The notes: generated from the letters alone by a model not told the origin. A stretch of DNA of 64,000 nt from an uncultured Altererythrobacter sp. (GCA_913055875.1 CAJXJY010000012.1:39779-103778); one strand, 5' to 3'. Shown: positions 1 through 9,031, counted from the stretch's first letter. Translations and numbers: made by a program.

Positions 1-441
1 GCCTTCACGCGCAGGGGCGAGGTCGAAATGGCGGGGCACAAGATCGACCTGTCGCAGGTCGAGGCCGATCTGTTCGTGCTCGGCGGGGTGACCGACCATA
101 TCACCCCGTGGAAAGCGACCTACCGCTCGACGCAATTGTTCGGGTCCGAGGACGTGACCTACGTCCTGAGCCATTCGGGACACATGCAGGCGATCCTCAA
201 CCCGCCGGGCAATCCCAAAGCGAAATACTACCTCCAGCAGGATGGCGACGCCGCCCTTCCCGCCACCGCCGACGAATGGCTGAAAGGCACCGAGGAAGTC
301 GCCGGGAGCTGGTGGCCCTACTGGATGGAATGGGTCCAGACCCGCTCGGGCAAGCGCAAGAAGGCGCCGAAATCGGTGGGTAACCGCAAATTCAAGCCGC
401 TTGATCCGGCCCCCGGCCTGTATGTAATCGAGGAACGCTGA
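1..441 (+). CDS. phaC: Poly(3-hydroxyalkanoate) synthase, C-terminal part (5' end outside window)
   Basis: The open frame enters from the left edge with no start codon in view, so this is the last 146 or so residues of a longer protein. The visible part matches the C-terminal alpha/beta-hydrolase end of class I PHA synthases. It has the catalytic Asp context GVTDHITPW, the catalytic His context SHSGHMQAILNPPGNPKA, and a tryptophan-rich tail (GSWWPYWMEW). PhaC polymerises hydroxyacyl-CoA into polyester storage granules in the cytoplasm. The nucleophilic Cys lies outside the window. The phaZ-like gene begins 5 bp downstream, which supports a PHA operon. Confidence 0.9.
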   Translation, partial: AFTRRGEVEMAGHKIDLSQVEADLFVLGGVTDHITPWKATYRSTQLFGSEDVTYVLSHSGHMQAILNPPGNPKAKYYLQQDGDAALPATADEWLKGTEEVAGSWWPYWMEWVQTRSGKRKKAPKSVGNRKFKPLDPAPGLYVIEER

Positions 442-446
442 GCCCG

Positions 447-1319
447 ATGGCTCGCCGCAAGGAAACGCTTTTGCCCGATGCCATGGATACCGCCGAGATC
501 TCGATGGAGACTATCGGCGGACGCGAATTGCGGGTCGCCCGCTGGCGGCTCGATATGGACAGCGAGCACCTGCCGGTGCTGTTCTTCAACGGGATCGGCG
601 CGAATATCGAAGCGGTCGCGCCGCTCGCCGAGGCGCTCGACGACCGCGGCTTCATCATGTTCGACATGCCCGGCGTCGGCGAGTCCCCCGATCCGGTGAT
701 CCCGTACAATGCCTTCACCATGTCGTGGACGACCACACAGCTGCTCGACCGTTTCGGGCTCGATCGGGTTGATGTCATGGGAGTCAGCTGGGGCGGTGCG
801 ATGGCGCAGCATTTCGCGCTCCAGCATCCGAACCGCACCCGCCGATTGATCCTCGTGGCGACCAGCGCCGGGATGGTGATGGTGCCCGGCAATCCGGCCG
901 CGCTGAGCAAGATGGCCGATCCGCGCCGCTATATCGACGCCGCCTTCATGGAGAAGCATTTCCGCACGCTCTACGGCGGCGCGGTGGGCGAGACTTCGGG
1001 CGCGAAAGGGCATATCTCGCGGCTCAAGCCGCCCTCGCGGCGCGGCTATCTCTACCAGCTGCTCGCCATGCTCGGCTGGACCAGCGCGCCCGCTTTGCCC
1101 TTCCTGAAGAAACCGACATTGATCCTTATGGGCGACGACGACCAGATCGTCCCGCTGGCGAACGGCAAGCTGCTCAATTCGCTGATTCCGAACAGCGAGC
1201 TGGAAATCATGGAGGGCGGCGGGCACCTGTTCCTGCTCAGCCATCGCGAACAGAGCGTTTCGGCGATCAGGCGGTTTCTCGACCAGCCCGACAAAGGGGA
1301 GGCCAGGGCGGCAGCCTGA
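447..1319 (+). CDS. phaZ: Intracellular poly(3-hydroxyalkanoate) depolymerase, alpha/beta hydrolase
   Basis: A 290-residue alpha/beta hydrolase. The nucleophile elbow is GVSWGG (Ser114), the acid lies in GDDDQIVP (about 231), and the catalytic His is in GGGHLFL (His260). Length, motifs and position directly after phaC match the PhaZ family, which breaks down stored PHA granules inside the cell. There is no signal peptide, consistent with a cytoplasmic enzyme. The ATG follows the phaC stop by 5 bp, so the two are probably co-transcribed. A large palindromic repeat lies just after the stop and may end the transcript or stabilise its 3' end. A general esterase is possible but less likely given the neighbour. 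Confidence 0.83.
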   Translation: MARRKETLLPDAMDTAEISMETIGGRELRVARWRLDMDSEHLPVLFFNGIGANIEAVAPLAEALDDRGFIMFDMPGVGESPDPVIPYNAFTMSWTTTQLLDRFGLDRVDVMGVSWGGAMAQHFALQHPNRTRRLILVATSAGMVMVPGNPAALSKMADPRRYIDAAFMEKHFRTLYGGAVGETSGAKGHISRLKPPSRRGYLYQLLAMLGWTSAPALPFLKKPTLILMGDDDQIVPLANGKLLNSLIPNSELEIMEGGGHLFLLSHREQSVSAIRRFLDQPDKGEARAAA

Positions 1320-1340
1320 TGCCGGGACGTTCTCCTTCCC

Positions 1341-1411
1341 CCGTTCGTCCTGAGCCTGTCGAAGGACCGTGGGGGAGCGCTGGCGTCCTTCGACAGGCTC
1401 AGGACGAACGG
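1341..1411. repeat. REP-like palindrome, perfect 27-bp arms
   Basis: The left arm at 1341-1367 and the right arm at 1385-1411 are exact reverse complements over 27 bases, separated by a 17-base spacer. The core is CTGAGCCTGTCGAAG. Related copies occur at 62396-62470 and 63225-63314. It sits between phaZ and the ferredoxin reductase gene and ends 6 bp before the latter's ribosome-binding site. It could be a repetitive extragenic palindrome that also acts as a transcript-end hairpin. There is no T-run. Confidence 0.85.
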
Positions 1412-1431
1412 ACACGTGGAGGAATGCAATA

Positions 1432-2748
1432 GTGCGCCACATCGCGATCATCGGCTCGGGGCCGGCGGGCTATTACACGGCCGAAGCCGCGCAGAAGCAT
1501 TGGGGCGAAGAGGTGCGGGTCGACATCTTCGACATGCTGCCCGTGCCCTACGGCCTGATCCGCACCGGGGTCGCGCCCGACCACCAGTCGATCAAGGGCG
1601 TCAGCCGTCGCTACGAAAAGGTCGCGCTGACCGACCATGTCCGCTTCGTCGGCAATGTCACCGTCGGCAAGGACGTGACCATCCCCGAACTGCGCGAACT
1701 CTACGATGCGGTGGTGCTCGCGACCGGCGCGCCGAACGACCGCCAACTCGGCCTGCCGGGCGAGGATCTCGCCAATGTCTTCGGCAGCGCGAGCTTCGTC
1801 GGCTGGTACAACGGACACCCGCAATTCGCCGGGCTGGACCCCGACCTCTCGGGCAAGCACGCGGTGGTGATCGGGATGGGCAACGTCGCGCTCGATGTCG
1901 CGCGCATCCTCGCCAAGACCGAGCAGGAATTCGCCGGATCGGACATCGTGACGCACGCGCTCGACGCGCTGCGCACGAGCAATATCGAGACCATCACCAT
2001 CCTCGGCCGCCGCGGCCCGCACCAGATCATGATGACGCCCAAGGAACTGGGCGAACTCGGCCAGCTCGAACGCGCCAGCCCGCGGGTCGATCCAGCCGAC
2101 TTGCCCGAGGAAGCCGAGGACGCGATCCTCGAACCGGGCCTGCGCAAATCGGTCGCGCACCTGCGCGGCTTTGCCGCCATCCCCGAGAACATCCACGCCG
2201 AAAAGCCGGTCGAGATCGCGTTCGACATGTTCGCCAGCCCGCAGGCGCTGACCGGCGACGGCAAGGTGGAGGCGGTCGAGGTCGAGCGCACCGTGGTCGA
2301 GGCGGGCCGCGCGGTTGGCACCGGCGATACCTACACGCTGCCCGCCGACCTGGTGGTGAGCTGCATCGGCTACCGCACCTCGCCGATCCCCGACGTACCG
2401 TTCGACGAACGCGCGGGAAAATTCGCCAATGACGAGGGGCGGATACTCCCGGGCCTCTATTGCGTCGGCTGGGCGCGGCGTGGTCCCTCCGGCACGATCG
2501 GCACCAACCGGCCCGACGGCTATTCGCTGGTCGAGAAGATCGTCGAGGATATCGATAGCGGCGCGCTCGGCACCGGTGGCAGGAGCGGACGCGAGGGGTT
2601 CGACCAGCTCGCCGCCACGCGCGGGCTCGACCTCGTCACCTTCCGCGACTGGAAGCGGATCGAGGAAGCCGAGACCGCCGCCGCGCGCGAAGGCGCCCCG
2701 CGCGAGAAATTCGTCGATATCGAAAGCATGCTACGCAGCCTGAACTAA
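1432..2748 (+). CDS. FAD-dependent ferredoxin/adrenodoxin-type NADP reductase
   Basis: A 438-residue flavoprotein of the adrenodoxin reductase/FprA family, which passes electrons from NADPH to ferredoxins. The N-terminus has the FAD-binding motif IIGSGPAGYYTAE. DMLPVPYGLIRTGVAPDH is a family signature, GMGNVALDVARIL is the NADP Rossmann motif, and GWARRGPSGTIGTNRPDG is the conserved C-terminal FAD contact. I chose the GTG at 1432 because GTGGAGG lies about 9 bases upstream and the FAD motif follows directly. The upstream in-frame start falls inside the REP palindrome and would add non-homologous residues. Its electron partner cannot be read from the neighbours. Confidence 0.88.
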   Translation: MRHIAIIGSGPAGYYTAEAAQKHWGEEVRVDIFDMLPVPYGLIRTGVAPDHQSIKGVSRRYEKVALTDHVRFVGNVTVGKDVTIPELRELYDAVVLATGAPNDRQLGLPGEDLANVFGSASFVGWYNGHPQFAGLDPDLSGKHAVVIGMGNVALDVARILAKTEQEFAGSDIVTHALDALRTSNIETITILGRRGPHQIMMTPKELGELGQLERASPRVDPADLPEEAEDAILEPGLRKSVAHLRGFAAIPENIHAEKPVEIAFDMFASPQALTGDGKVEAVEVERTVVEAGRAVGTGDTYTLPADLVVSCIGYRTSPIPDVPFDERAGKFANDEGRILPGLYCVGWARRGPSGTIGTNRPDGYSLVEKIVEDIDSGALGTGGRSGREGFDQLAATRGLDLVTFRDWKRIEEAETAAAREGAPREKFVDIESMLRSLN

Positions 2749-2750
2749 TC

Positions 2751-2767
2751 CTCCCCGTACCGGGGAG
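2751..2767. repeat. Short CTCCCCG/CGGGGAG palindrome
   Basis: Seven-base arms around a 3-base loop, directly after the ferredoxin reductase stop and before the convergent serine hydrolase gene. The same core occurs at 3913-3931 and 48877-48905. There is no T-run, so it is a weak hairpin of unknown role. Confidence 0.5.
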
Positions 2768-2785
2768 AAACGTGCAGGCTTTCGA

Positions 2786-3847
2786 TCAGAACCCTTCCCG
2801 CTCTTCCAGCGCCGGAACGATATATTCGAGCAGGATCCGCTCGCTCAGCCGGTGCGCGTCGCTGCGGCGGAAGTTGGTCGTTGTTATCACCGCCACGGCA
2901 TCGAGATGCGGCAGCGCGACGACCTTGTTGCCGCCCGAACCGTTCATCATCCACAGCGGCGCGCGCGCCTCCCCGGACGGCACCTCGTAGAGCCACCACA
3001 GGTAACCGTAATCGGCGCTGTCGTCGATCTGCGCATGCGGGGTGACCGAGCGCACCGCCCAGTCCTCGCTCAGGATACGCTGGCCGTTCGCCATCCCCTT
3101 ATCGATATAGAGCCGCGCGAATTCGGCGAGGTCGCGCGGGGTCAGCTCCATCCCGCCGCCGCCCTGCGCGATACCTTCCGGGGAGAACGGCCATTTCACT
3201 TCGCCGATCCCGAGCGGGTCGAACAGCTTCTCGCGGGCGTAATCCTCCAACTCGCGCCCGGTCGCCTTCTCGACGATCCGCCCGAGCGTGAACACGCCCG
3301 CGGTGCAATAGGAGAACACCTTGCCGTACGGACGCTCCTCGGCGCGCGGCTCCCATGGCGGCGGCGCACCGATCGGCAGATCGAGAAAGAACCCGATCCA
3401 GTCCTCGATCGGATACATCCGCTCCTCGTTGCCACGCGAATATTCGTTCCAGTCGTTGCATTCGAGCGGGCCCGTCATGGTGATCAGGTCGCCGAGCGCC
3501 ATCTCGCTCTTGCGAGAATCCGGATTGGCGGGCCGGTATTCGGGGAAGAACGACAGCACCTTTGCATCGAGCGAGGCAATATGCCCCTCCGCAATCGCGA
3601 TCCCGACCAGCGCGCCGGTGATCGTCTTGGTCACCGAGCGGGTGTTGCGCAGCGTGTCGGGAGAGCCGCCGTCGAAATGGCGTTCCCAGGCGAAATCGTC
3701 GCCCTGCCGGACGGTGATCGAGGTAATTTGGCCGAATTTCTCCGCCGCGATCGCCTGTTCGAGCTCTGCAAGCTTGTCCTGCGATTGCGCCGCGGCGGGA
3801 GCCGCACCGGCGAAGACAAAGAGTAGTGTGATCAGAATTCTGTGCAT
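2786..3847 (-). CDS. Exported serine hydrolase, beta-lactamase/penicillin-binding family
   Basis: A 353-residue protein with a signal peptide (MHRILITLLFVFAGAAPAAA, cleavage after about residue 20-21). The SxxK motif is SVTK (Ser71, Lys74). A FSYCTAGVFTLGRI segment stands where class C-type enzymes have YxN, with Cys instead of Ser/Asn after Tyr. The usual KTG box seems to be replaced by a GSGGNK region. These fit the beta-lactamase-family serine hydrolases (EstB/AmpC-like), which act in the periplasm as esterases or peptidases rather than antibiotic-degrading enzymes. The substrate is unknown. It is monocistronic and convergent with the ferredoxin reductase gene. Confidence 0.8.
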   Translation of the reverse strand: MHRILITLLFVFAGAAPAAAQSQDKLAELEQAIAAEKFGQITSITVRQGDDFAWERHFDGGSPDTLRNTRSVTKTITGALVGIAIAEGHIASLDAKVLSFFPEYRPANPDSRKSEMALGDLITMTGPLECNDWNEYSRGNEERMYPIEDWIGFFLDLPIGAPPPWEPRAEERPYGKVFSYCTAGVFTLGRIVEKATGRELEDYAREKLFDPLGIGEVKWPFSPEGIAQGGGGMELTPRDLAEFARLYIDKGMANGQRILSEDWAVRSVTPHAQIDDSADYGYLWWLYEVPSGEARAPLWMMNGSGGNKVVALPHLDAVAVITTTNFRRSDAHRLSERILLEYIVPALEEREGF

Positions 3848-3912
3848 GTGCGCTCCCTCGATTTGCGCGCCAACCTAGACGGAGATTGGCTTGCCGCAAC
3901 CCCGGTCCTCCC

Positions 3913-3931
3913 CCTCCCCGTTCCGGGGAGG
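3913..3931. repeat. CCTCCCCG/CGGGGAGG palindrome
   Basis: Eight-base perfect arms with a 3-base loop between the divergent serine hydrolase and D-aminoacylase-like genes. It shares its core with 2751-2767 and 48877-48905, so it looks like a small dispersed repeat. A second, unrelated short palindrome (CTCTCTCCCGGAGAGAG) lies near 3964-3980, just before the downstream ATG. Confidence 0.5.
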
Positions 3932-3991
3932 ATGCTGGACTCACCGGTTGCAATGTGAGACCTTCTCTCCCGGAGAGAGGAGACAGCCACC

Positions 3992-5746
3992 ATGCCCGCA
4001 TTCGACCTGATCATCCGCAACGGCACCATCGTCGACGGCACCGGCGCCGAGCGCTTCACCGGCGATGTCGCGATCCGCGACGGCCTGATCGCGCAGGTCG
4101 GCGAAGTGGCCGGCGACGCCGCCGAGGAGATCGACGCCGAAGGTCACCTCGTCACCCCCGGCTTCGTCGACATCCATACGCATTACGACGGGCAGGCAAC
4201 CTGGGACGCGGAGATGGCCCCATCGAGCTGGCACGGCGTCACCACCGTGGTGATGGGCAATTGCGGCGTCGGCTTCGCCCCCGCCCGGCCCGACCAGCAC
4301 GACTGGCTGATCGGGCTGATGGAAGGAGTCGAGGACATTCCCGGCACCGCGCTTGCCGAGGGGATGACGTGGGAGTGGGAGACCTTCCCCGAATATCTCG
4401 ACGCGCTCGAGAAACTGCCGCGGACGGTCGATGTCGGCACGCATGTGCCGCACGGCGCGGTGCGCGCCTATGTGCTGGGCGAGCGCGAGCAGCCCGGCGC
4501 GGTCCCGACCGAGGCGGATATCGCGGCGATGTCCGATATCGTCGAGGAAGGCGTGCGCGCGGGCGCGCTCGGCTTCTCGACCAGCCGGACGGTGATCCAC
4601 AAGGATGTCGACGGCGTGCTGGTGCCCGGCACCACCGCCACCGCCGACGAGCTGATCGCGCTCGGCCGCGCGATGGGCCGCGCGGGGCACGGCGTGTTCG
4701 AAATGGCGAGCGATCTGCGCCGCGAATGGGACGAATTCGGCTGGATGGGCCGGCTGAGCCGCGAGACCGGCCTCCCAGTCACCTTCGCCGCGCTCCAGTC
4801 GATCGCCAAGGAAATGCCCCTCGACGAGCAGATCGAGACCATGCGCGCCGAGAACGACAACGGCGCCAATATCGTCGCGCAGATCGCCTTGCGCGGCAAC
4901 GGCATCGTGATGGCGTGGCGCGGCACCGTCCACCCGTTCCGCTTCCGCCCGAGCTACATGGCGATCGCCGACCTGCCGTGGGAGGAGCAGAAGGCCAAGC
5001 TCGCCGATCCGGCGTTCAAGGCGCAGGTGCTGTCCGAGCAGATCGACCTGTCCGAAGCGCCGCAGGATATCGCCGGGCTGCTGATGATCGTCTCGGCGGG
5101 CTGGACGATGCAGTTCGAGATGGACGAGGATTTCGACTACGAACCCGGCCCCGAAGCGAGCGTCGCCGCGCGCGCCGCCAAGGCCGGCATCTCGCCCGAG
5201 GAATATGCCTGGGACATGCTGTGCCGCGACGATTATTCGGGTTTCATCTACCTGCCGATCCTCAACTACGCCGACGGCAATCTCGATTTCCTCGAACCGC
5301 TCCAGCATTCGGACGACACGGTCAATTCGCTCAGCGACGGCGGTGCGCATTGCGGCACGATCTGCGACGCGGCGAGCCCGACCTTCATGCTCCAGCACTG
5401 GGTGCGCGACCGCAGTCGCGGCGACAGGATCGGGCTCGAAAACGCGATCAAGCGGCAATGCGCCGACACCGCGCGGCTCTACGGGCTGGAGGATCGCGGG
5501 GTAATCGCGCCCGGCTATCTCGCCGACCTCAACATTATCGACTTCGACCGATTGAAGCTCGGCAGGCCATGGCTCGCTTTCGACCTCCCCGCAGGGGGCA
5601 AAAGGCTGCTGCAGAAGGCCGAGGGCTACGTCGCGACGATCAAGAACGGCACGGTCACCTTCCGCGAGGGTGAATGGACCGGCGCCACGCCGGGCGGCCT
5701 GATCCGCGGTCCGCAGCGCGCCGAACTGGCCGAGGCGGCGGAATAG
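3992..5746 (+). CDS. N-acyl-D-amino-acid deacylase-type amidohydrolase
   Basis: A 584-residue metal-dependent amidohydrolase. It opens with the family start ([14 protein letters not shown]) and has the metal-binding HTHYDGQ motif (His62, His64), [14 protein letters not shown] with the conserved metal-ligand Cys, and a late SDGGAHCG Asp segment. This order matches D-aminoacylases, which release D-amino acids or clean up D-amino-acid derivatives; related members act on hydantoins or dipeptides. There is no signal peptide, so it is cytoplasmic. It heads an apparent operon: the crotonase starts 4 bp after its stop. The exact substrate is not readable from sequence. Confidence 0.82.
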   Translation: MPAFDLIIRNGTIVDGTGAERFTGDVAIRDGLIAQVGEVAGDAAEEIDAEGHLVTPGFVDIHTHYDGQATWDAEMAPSSWHGVTTVVMGNCGVGFAPARPDQHDWLIGLMEGVEDIPGTALAEGMTWEWETFPEYLDALEKLPRTVDVGTHVPHGAVRAYVLGEREQPGAVPTEADIAAMSDIVEEGVRAGALGFSTSRTVIHKDVDGVLVPGTTATADELIALGRAMGRAGHGVFEMASDLRREWDEFGWMGRLSRETGLPVTFAALQSIAKEMPLDEQIETMRAENDNGANIVAQIALRGNGIVMAWRGTVHPFRFRPSYMAIADLPWEEQKAKLADPAFKAQVLSEQIDLSEAPQDIAGLLMIVSAGWTMQFEMDEDFDYEPGPEASVAARAAKAGISPEEYAWDMLCRDDYSGFIYLPILNYADGNLDFLEPLQHSDDTVNSLSDGGAHCGTICDAASPTFMLQHWVRDRSRGDRIGLENAIKRQCADTARLYGLEDRGVIAPGYLADLNIIDFDRLKLGRPWLAFDLPAGGKRLLQKAEGYVATIKNGTVTFREGEWTGATPGGLIRGPQRAELAEAAE

Positions 5747-5750
5747 AGGC

Positions 5751-6533
5751 GTGACGGTGGGCTATCGGCGCGACGGCGCGGTCGCGATCGTTTCGATCGA
5801 GCGGCCCGAGCGGCGCAACGCCGTCGACCGCGCCACCGCCGAGGCACTGGTCGAGGCGTTCGAACGGTTCGAGGCCGAGGACGAGGCGCACGTCGCGGTG
5901 CTCACCGGCGCAGGCGGCACCTTCTGCGCCGGCGCCGACCTCAAGGCGATCGCCGAGGGCGACGGCAACCGCCTCTCGCTCGAAGGCCGCGCGCCGATGG
6001 GGCCGAGCCGGATGCGTTTGTCGAAACCGGTGGTCGCGGCGATCGAGGGGCACGCGGTAGCAGGCGGGCTCGAACTGGCGCTGTGGTGCGACCTCAGGGT
6101 GATGGCCGAGGACGCAATACTCGGCGTGTTCTGCCGCCGCTTCGGGGTGCCGCTGATCGATATGGGGACGATCCGCTTGCCGCGCCTGATCGGCCATTCG
6201 CGCGCGATGGACCTGATCCTCACCGGCCGCCCCGTGGAAGCGCGCGAAGCGTACGAGATCGGCCTCGCCAACCGCATCGCGCCGAGCGGCGCCGCGCTCG
6301 ACCATGCGATCGCGCTGGCGCAGGAGATCGCCGCTTTCCCGCAGGCCTGCATGCGCAGCGACCGGCGCTCGGCGATCGAGCAGTGGTCGCTCGGCGAGGA
6401 CACGGCGGTCGAAAACGAGATGCGGCTCGGCATGGCGATCGTCGAGAGCGGCGAGACCCGCTCGGGCGCGGCGCGGTTCGCCCGCGGCGACGGGCGCCAC
6501 GGTCAATTCGGGCCATCGGGAGATACACAGTGA
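5751..6533 (+). CDS. Enoyl-CoA hydratase/isomerase (crotonase) family protein
   Basis: A 260-residue crotonase-fold protein. ERPERRNAVDRATA and FCAGADLKAIAEG form the first oxyanion-hole segment, and EGHAVAGGLELALWCDLRVM the second. The conserved RLPRLIGHSRAMDLILTGRPVEA helix follows. Such enzymes hydrate or isomerise enoyl-CoA thioesters. The GTG start at 5751 lies 4 bp after the preceding stop. The last residues overlap the next gene through GTGA at 6530-6533, so translation is probably coupled. The acyl chain acted on is unknown. Confidence 0.85.
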   Translation: MTVGYRRDGAVAIVSIERPERRNAVDRATAEALVEAFERFEAEDEAHVAVLTGAGGTFCAGADLKAIAEGDGNRLSLEGRAPMGPSRMRLSKPVVAAIEGHAVAGGLELALWCDLRVMAEDAILGVFCRRFGVPLIDMGTIRLPRLIGHSRAMDLILTGRPVEAREAYEIGLANRIAPSGAALDHAIALAQEIAAFPQACMRSDRRSAIEQWSLGEDTAVENEMRLGMAIVESGETRSGAARFARGDGRHGQFGPSGDTQ

Positions 6534-7540
6534 AAGCCATCCGCACCGGCGCCGCGCCGTCGACGCTCGACGCACTCGAGCTCGTCGATATCGACGAACC
6601 TCAGGCGCCCGGCCCGGGCGAAATCACGGTCGCGCTTAAGGCGAGTTCGCTCAACTATCACGACTATGCCGTCGTCACCGGCATGATCCCGGCCGAGCAG
6701 GGCCGCATCCCGATGTCCGACGGCGCGGGCGAAGTGACCGCGGTGGGAGAAGGCGTGAGCGAATTCGCGGTCGGCGATGCGGTGGTCTCGACTTTCTTCC
6801 CCGACTGGCTAGACGGCGACCCGCCCACCTCCGCCTTTCGCCGCGTGCCCGGCGACGGGATCGACGGTTATGCGCGCGAGGCCGTCACCGCGCCCGCGAG
6901 CTGGTTCACCCATGCGCCCGCCGGATACAGCCATGCCGAGGCCGCCACGCTAACTTGCGCCGGGCTGACCGCGTGGCGCGCGCTGTTCGTCGACTACGCG
7001 CTCAAGCCGGGCGACACGGTGCTGGTGCAGGGCACCGGCGGGGTGTCGATCTTCGCGCTGCAATTCGCCAAGGCGGCAGGCGCGCGCGCGATCGCGACCA
7101 GTTCGTCGGACGAGAAGCTGGAGCGGGTCAGGGCACTCGGTGCGGATCACACGATCAACTACAAGGAAGTCGAGGCCTGGGGCCCGAAAGCGCTCGAACT
7201 GACCGGCGGGCGCGGGGTCGACTGCGTGGTCGAGGTCGGCGGGCCCGGCACGCTCGACCAGTCGATGCTCGCCGCGCGCGTCGGCGGGCATATCGCGCTG
7301 ATCGGCGTGCTGACGGGTGTCGCCGGGCCGGTCCAGACCGCGCTGCTGTTCTCGAAAAACCTCACTGTGCAGGGTCTGACGGTGGGCAGCCGCGCGATGC
7401 AGCAGGCGATGATCGCCGCGATCGAGGCGAACGGCACAAAGCCGGTTGTCAGCGACAGCTTCGCGCTGGCCGACCTCGCCGACGCCTTCCGCCATCAGGA
7501 GGCGAACCGGCATTTCGGCAAGATTGCAGTTGAAATTTGA
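6530..7540 (+). CDS. NAD(P)-dependent MDR-family alcohol dehydrogenase/quinone oxidoreductase
   Basis: A 336-residue medium-chain dehydrogenase/reductase. It has an N-terminal GroES-like domain (SSLNYHDYAVVTG, SDGAGEVTAVGEGV) and a Rossmann domain with VQGTGGVSIFALQFAK. The zinc-ligand Cys cluster of true alcohol dehydrogenases is absent, pointing to a zinc-independent quinone- or enoyl-reductase-like member. Start chosen: GTG at 6530, overlapping the crotonase stop in a GTGA. Together with the crotonase and the amidohydrolase it may form a small catabolic operon for an acyl or D-amino-acid compound (inference). Confidence 0.85.
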   Translation: MKAIRTGAAPSTLDALELVDIDEPQAPGPGEITVALKASSLNYHDYAVVTGMIPAEQGRIPMSDGAGEVTAVGEGVSEFAVGDAVVSTFFPDWLDGDPPTSAFRRVPGDGIDGYAREAVTAPASWFTHAPAGYSHAEAATLTCAGLTAWRALFVDYALKPGDTVLVQGTGGVSIFALQFAKAAGARAIATSSSDEKLERVRALGADHTINYKEVEAWGPKALELTGGRGVDCVVEVGGPGTLDQSMLAARVGGHIALIGVLTGVAGPVQTALLFSKNLTVQGLTVGSRAMQQAMIAAIEANGTKPVVSDSFALADLADAFRHQEANRHFGKIAVEI

Positions 7541-7544
7541 GGGC

Positions 7545-7907
7545 CTAGTTGCCCTGTGCCTGGAGCCGCCGGCCCAGTTCGCCCAGGCGGGTGCCGAATG
7601 CTCCCATGCGCGGTGCGCAGCGTTCGCCGATCGCTTCGAATTCGGCATCGTCGATCTGGGCGATACGCACCGCCATCGCCTCGTCGATCCTGGTCCCGGT
7701 GGCACCTTCGTAGAGCCCGATGAACCAGCTCATGACGTAACCGAAACCTTGCGCCACTTCGGGATCGTCGGTGGTGCCGGTGATCACCGAGGCCCACACA
7801 GCGCAGTCGAGGTTTTCCGCCGGTGTGCCGAGATCCTGCGCCGCAACCGGTACCGCCATGGCCAGCATGGCCGCGCCCGTGGCGAGTTTCCAGCCGCGCA
7901 TCGTCAT
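7545..7907 (-). CDS. Small exported protein of unknown function
   Basis: I do not recognise this 120-residue protein. Residues 1-23 look like a Sec signal peptide (hydrophobic core ATGAAMLAMAVPVAAQ). The mature part is helical and contains two Cys (LDCAVWAS and GERCAPRM), which could form a disulfide in the periplasm. Its ATG overlaps the dnaN stop as ATGA (7904-7907), so it is translationally coupled to the sliding clamp gene, although an exported protein has no obvious link to replication. Confidence 0.6.
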   Translation of the reverse strand: MTMRGWKLATGAAMLAMAVPVAAQDLGTPAENLDCAVWASVITGTTDDPEVAQGFGYVMSWFIGLYEGATGTRIDEAMAVRIAQIDDAEFEAIGERCAPRMGAFGTRLGELGRRLQAQGN

Positions 7908-9031
7908 ACTCGCATCGGCATCAGGACGTAGAGCGCAGGGCTCTTCTCGTCCTTGCGGATCAGCGTCGGCGCGCCCGCATCGGCGAGGTGCAGTTCGACC
8001 GTGTCGTTGTCGATCTGGCTGAGGATATCCTTGAGATAGGTCGCGTTGAAGCCGATCTCGAACCCGTCCGCCTTGTAGTCGGCGGGCAGTTCCTCCGCCG
8101 CGGTGCCGTTGTCGGGGCTGGTCACGGTCAGCGTGACCTTGTCGGTGTCGAGCCCCATCTTGACCGCGCGGGTCTTCTCGGTGGCGATGGTCGCCACCCG
8201 GTCGACGCCTTCGAAGAAACTGCGCGGATCGAGCTTGAGCAGCTTGTCGTTGCCGGTCGGGATGACGCGCGAATAATCGGGGAAGGTACCGTCGATCAGC
8301 TTGCTGGTCAGCACCACCCCGCCCTCGCCGCCGAGCGTGAAGCGGATCTTGCTCGCCGACAGGTCGATCTCGACATTGCCGTCGAGCGCTTCCTCGAGCA
8401 GCTTGCGCAGCTCGGCCACCGCTTTCCTCGGCACGATCACGTCGGGCATGCCGTCGGCCCCATCGGGTTGGTCGATCGTGTAGCGCGCGAGCCGGTGGCC
8501 ATCGGTGGCGGCGGCCTTGAGCACCGGCTTGTCGTCGTCGGCGACGTGGAAGAAGATGCCGTTGAGGTAGTAGCGCGTCTCCTCGGTCGAGATCGCGAAG
8601 CGGGTGCGGTCGATCAGCTCGGCGAGCACCTTGGCGGGCAGTTCGAAGCTGGTCGGCAAGTCGCCCTCGACGATCACCGGGAAATCGTCGCGCGGCAAGG
8701 TCGGCAGCTGGAAGCGGCTGCGCCCGGCCTTGACCGTCATCCGGTTGTCGGCGACCTCGAGGCTGACCTGCGTGCCCTCGGGCAGCTTGCGCGCGATATC
8801 GAACAGCAGGTGCGCCGAGACGGTGATCGCGCCCGGCGTATCGACCGAGGCGGCGGGCATGGTCTCGACCACCTGCAGATCGAGATCGGTCGCCATCACC
8901 TTGACCGCGCCGCCCTCGCCCGCCTCGATCAGCACGTTGGAGAGGATCGGAATGGTGTTGCGCCGCTCCACCACCGACTGCACGTGGCCGAGGCTGCGGA
9001 GCAGTGTTGCGCGTTCGATTGTCGCCTTCAT
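7904..9031 (-). CDS. dnaN: DNA polymerase III beta subunit (sliding clamp)
   Basis: A 375-residue protein that matches bacterial beta clamps from end to end. It has the N-terminal block VQSVVERRNTIPILSNVLI, the central TRYYLNGIFFH segment, and the C-terminal ALYVLMPMRV that forms part of the client-binding groove. The ring tethers DNA polymerase III and repair factors to DNA. Length is typical (about 370). It is not next to dnaA or recF here, which is normal for many alphaproteobacteria. No obvious terminator separates it from the coupled downstream small gene. Confidence 0.97.
   Translation of the reverse strand: MKATIERATLLRSLGHVQSVVERRNTIPILSNVLIEAGEGGAVKVMATDLDLQVVETMPAASVDTPGAITVSAHLLFDIARKLPEGTQVSLEVADNRMTVKAGRSRFQLPTLPRDDFPVIVEGDLPTSFELPAKVLAELIDRTRFAISTEETRYYLNGIFFHVADDDKPVLKAAATDGHRLARYTIDQPDGADGMPDVIVPRKAVAELRKLLEEALDGNVEIDLSASKIRFTLGGEGGVVLTSKLIDGTFPDYSRVIPTGNDKLLKLDPRSFFEGVDRVATIATEKTRAVKMGLDTDKVTLTVTSPDNGTAAEELPADYKADGFEIGFNATYLKDILSQIDNDTVELHLADAGAPTLIRKDEKSPALYVLMPMRV

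Noticed and set aside
1369..1431. Longer N-terminus for the ferredoxin reductase
   Set aside because: The extension is encoded by the right half of the REP palindrome and is not homologous to the family; the GTG at 1432 has a good RBS.
3886..5673. 595-residue open frame overlapping the D-aminoacylase
   Set aside because: Same strand, shifted frame; Arg/Pro-rich product. The annotated frame has the metal-site motifs.
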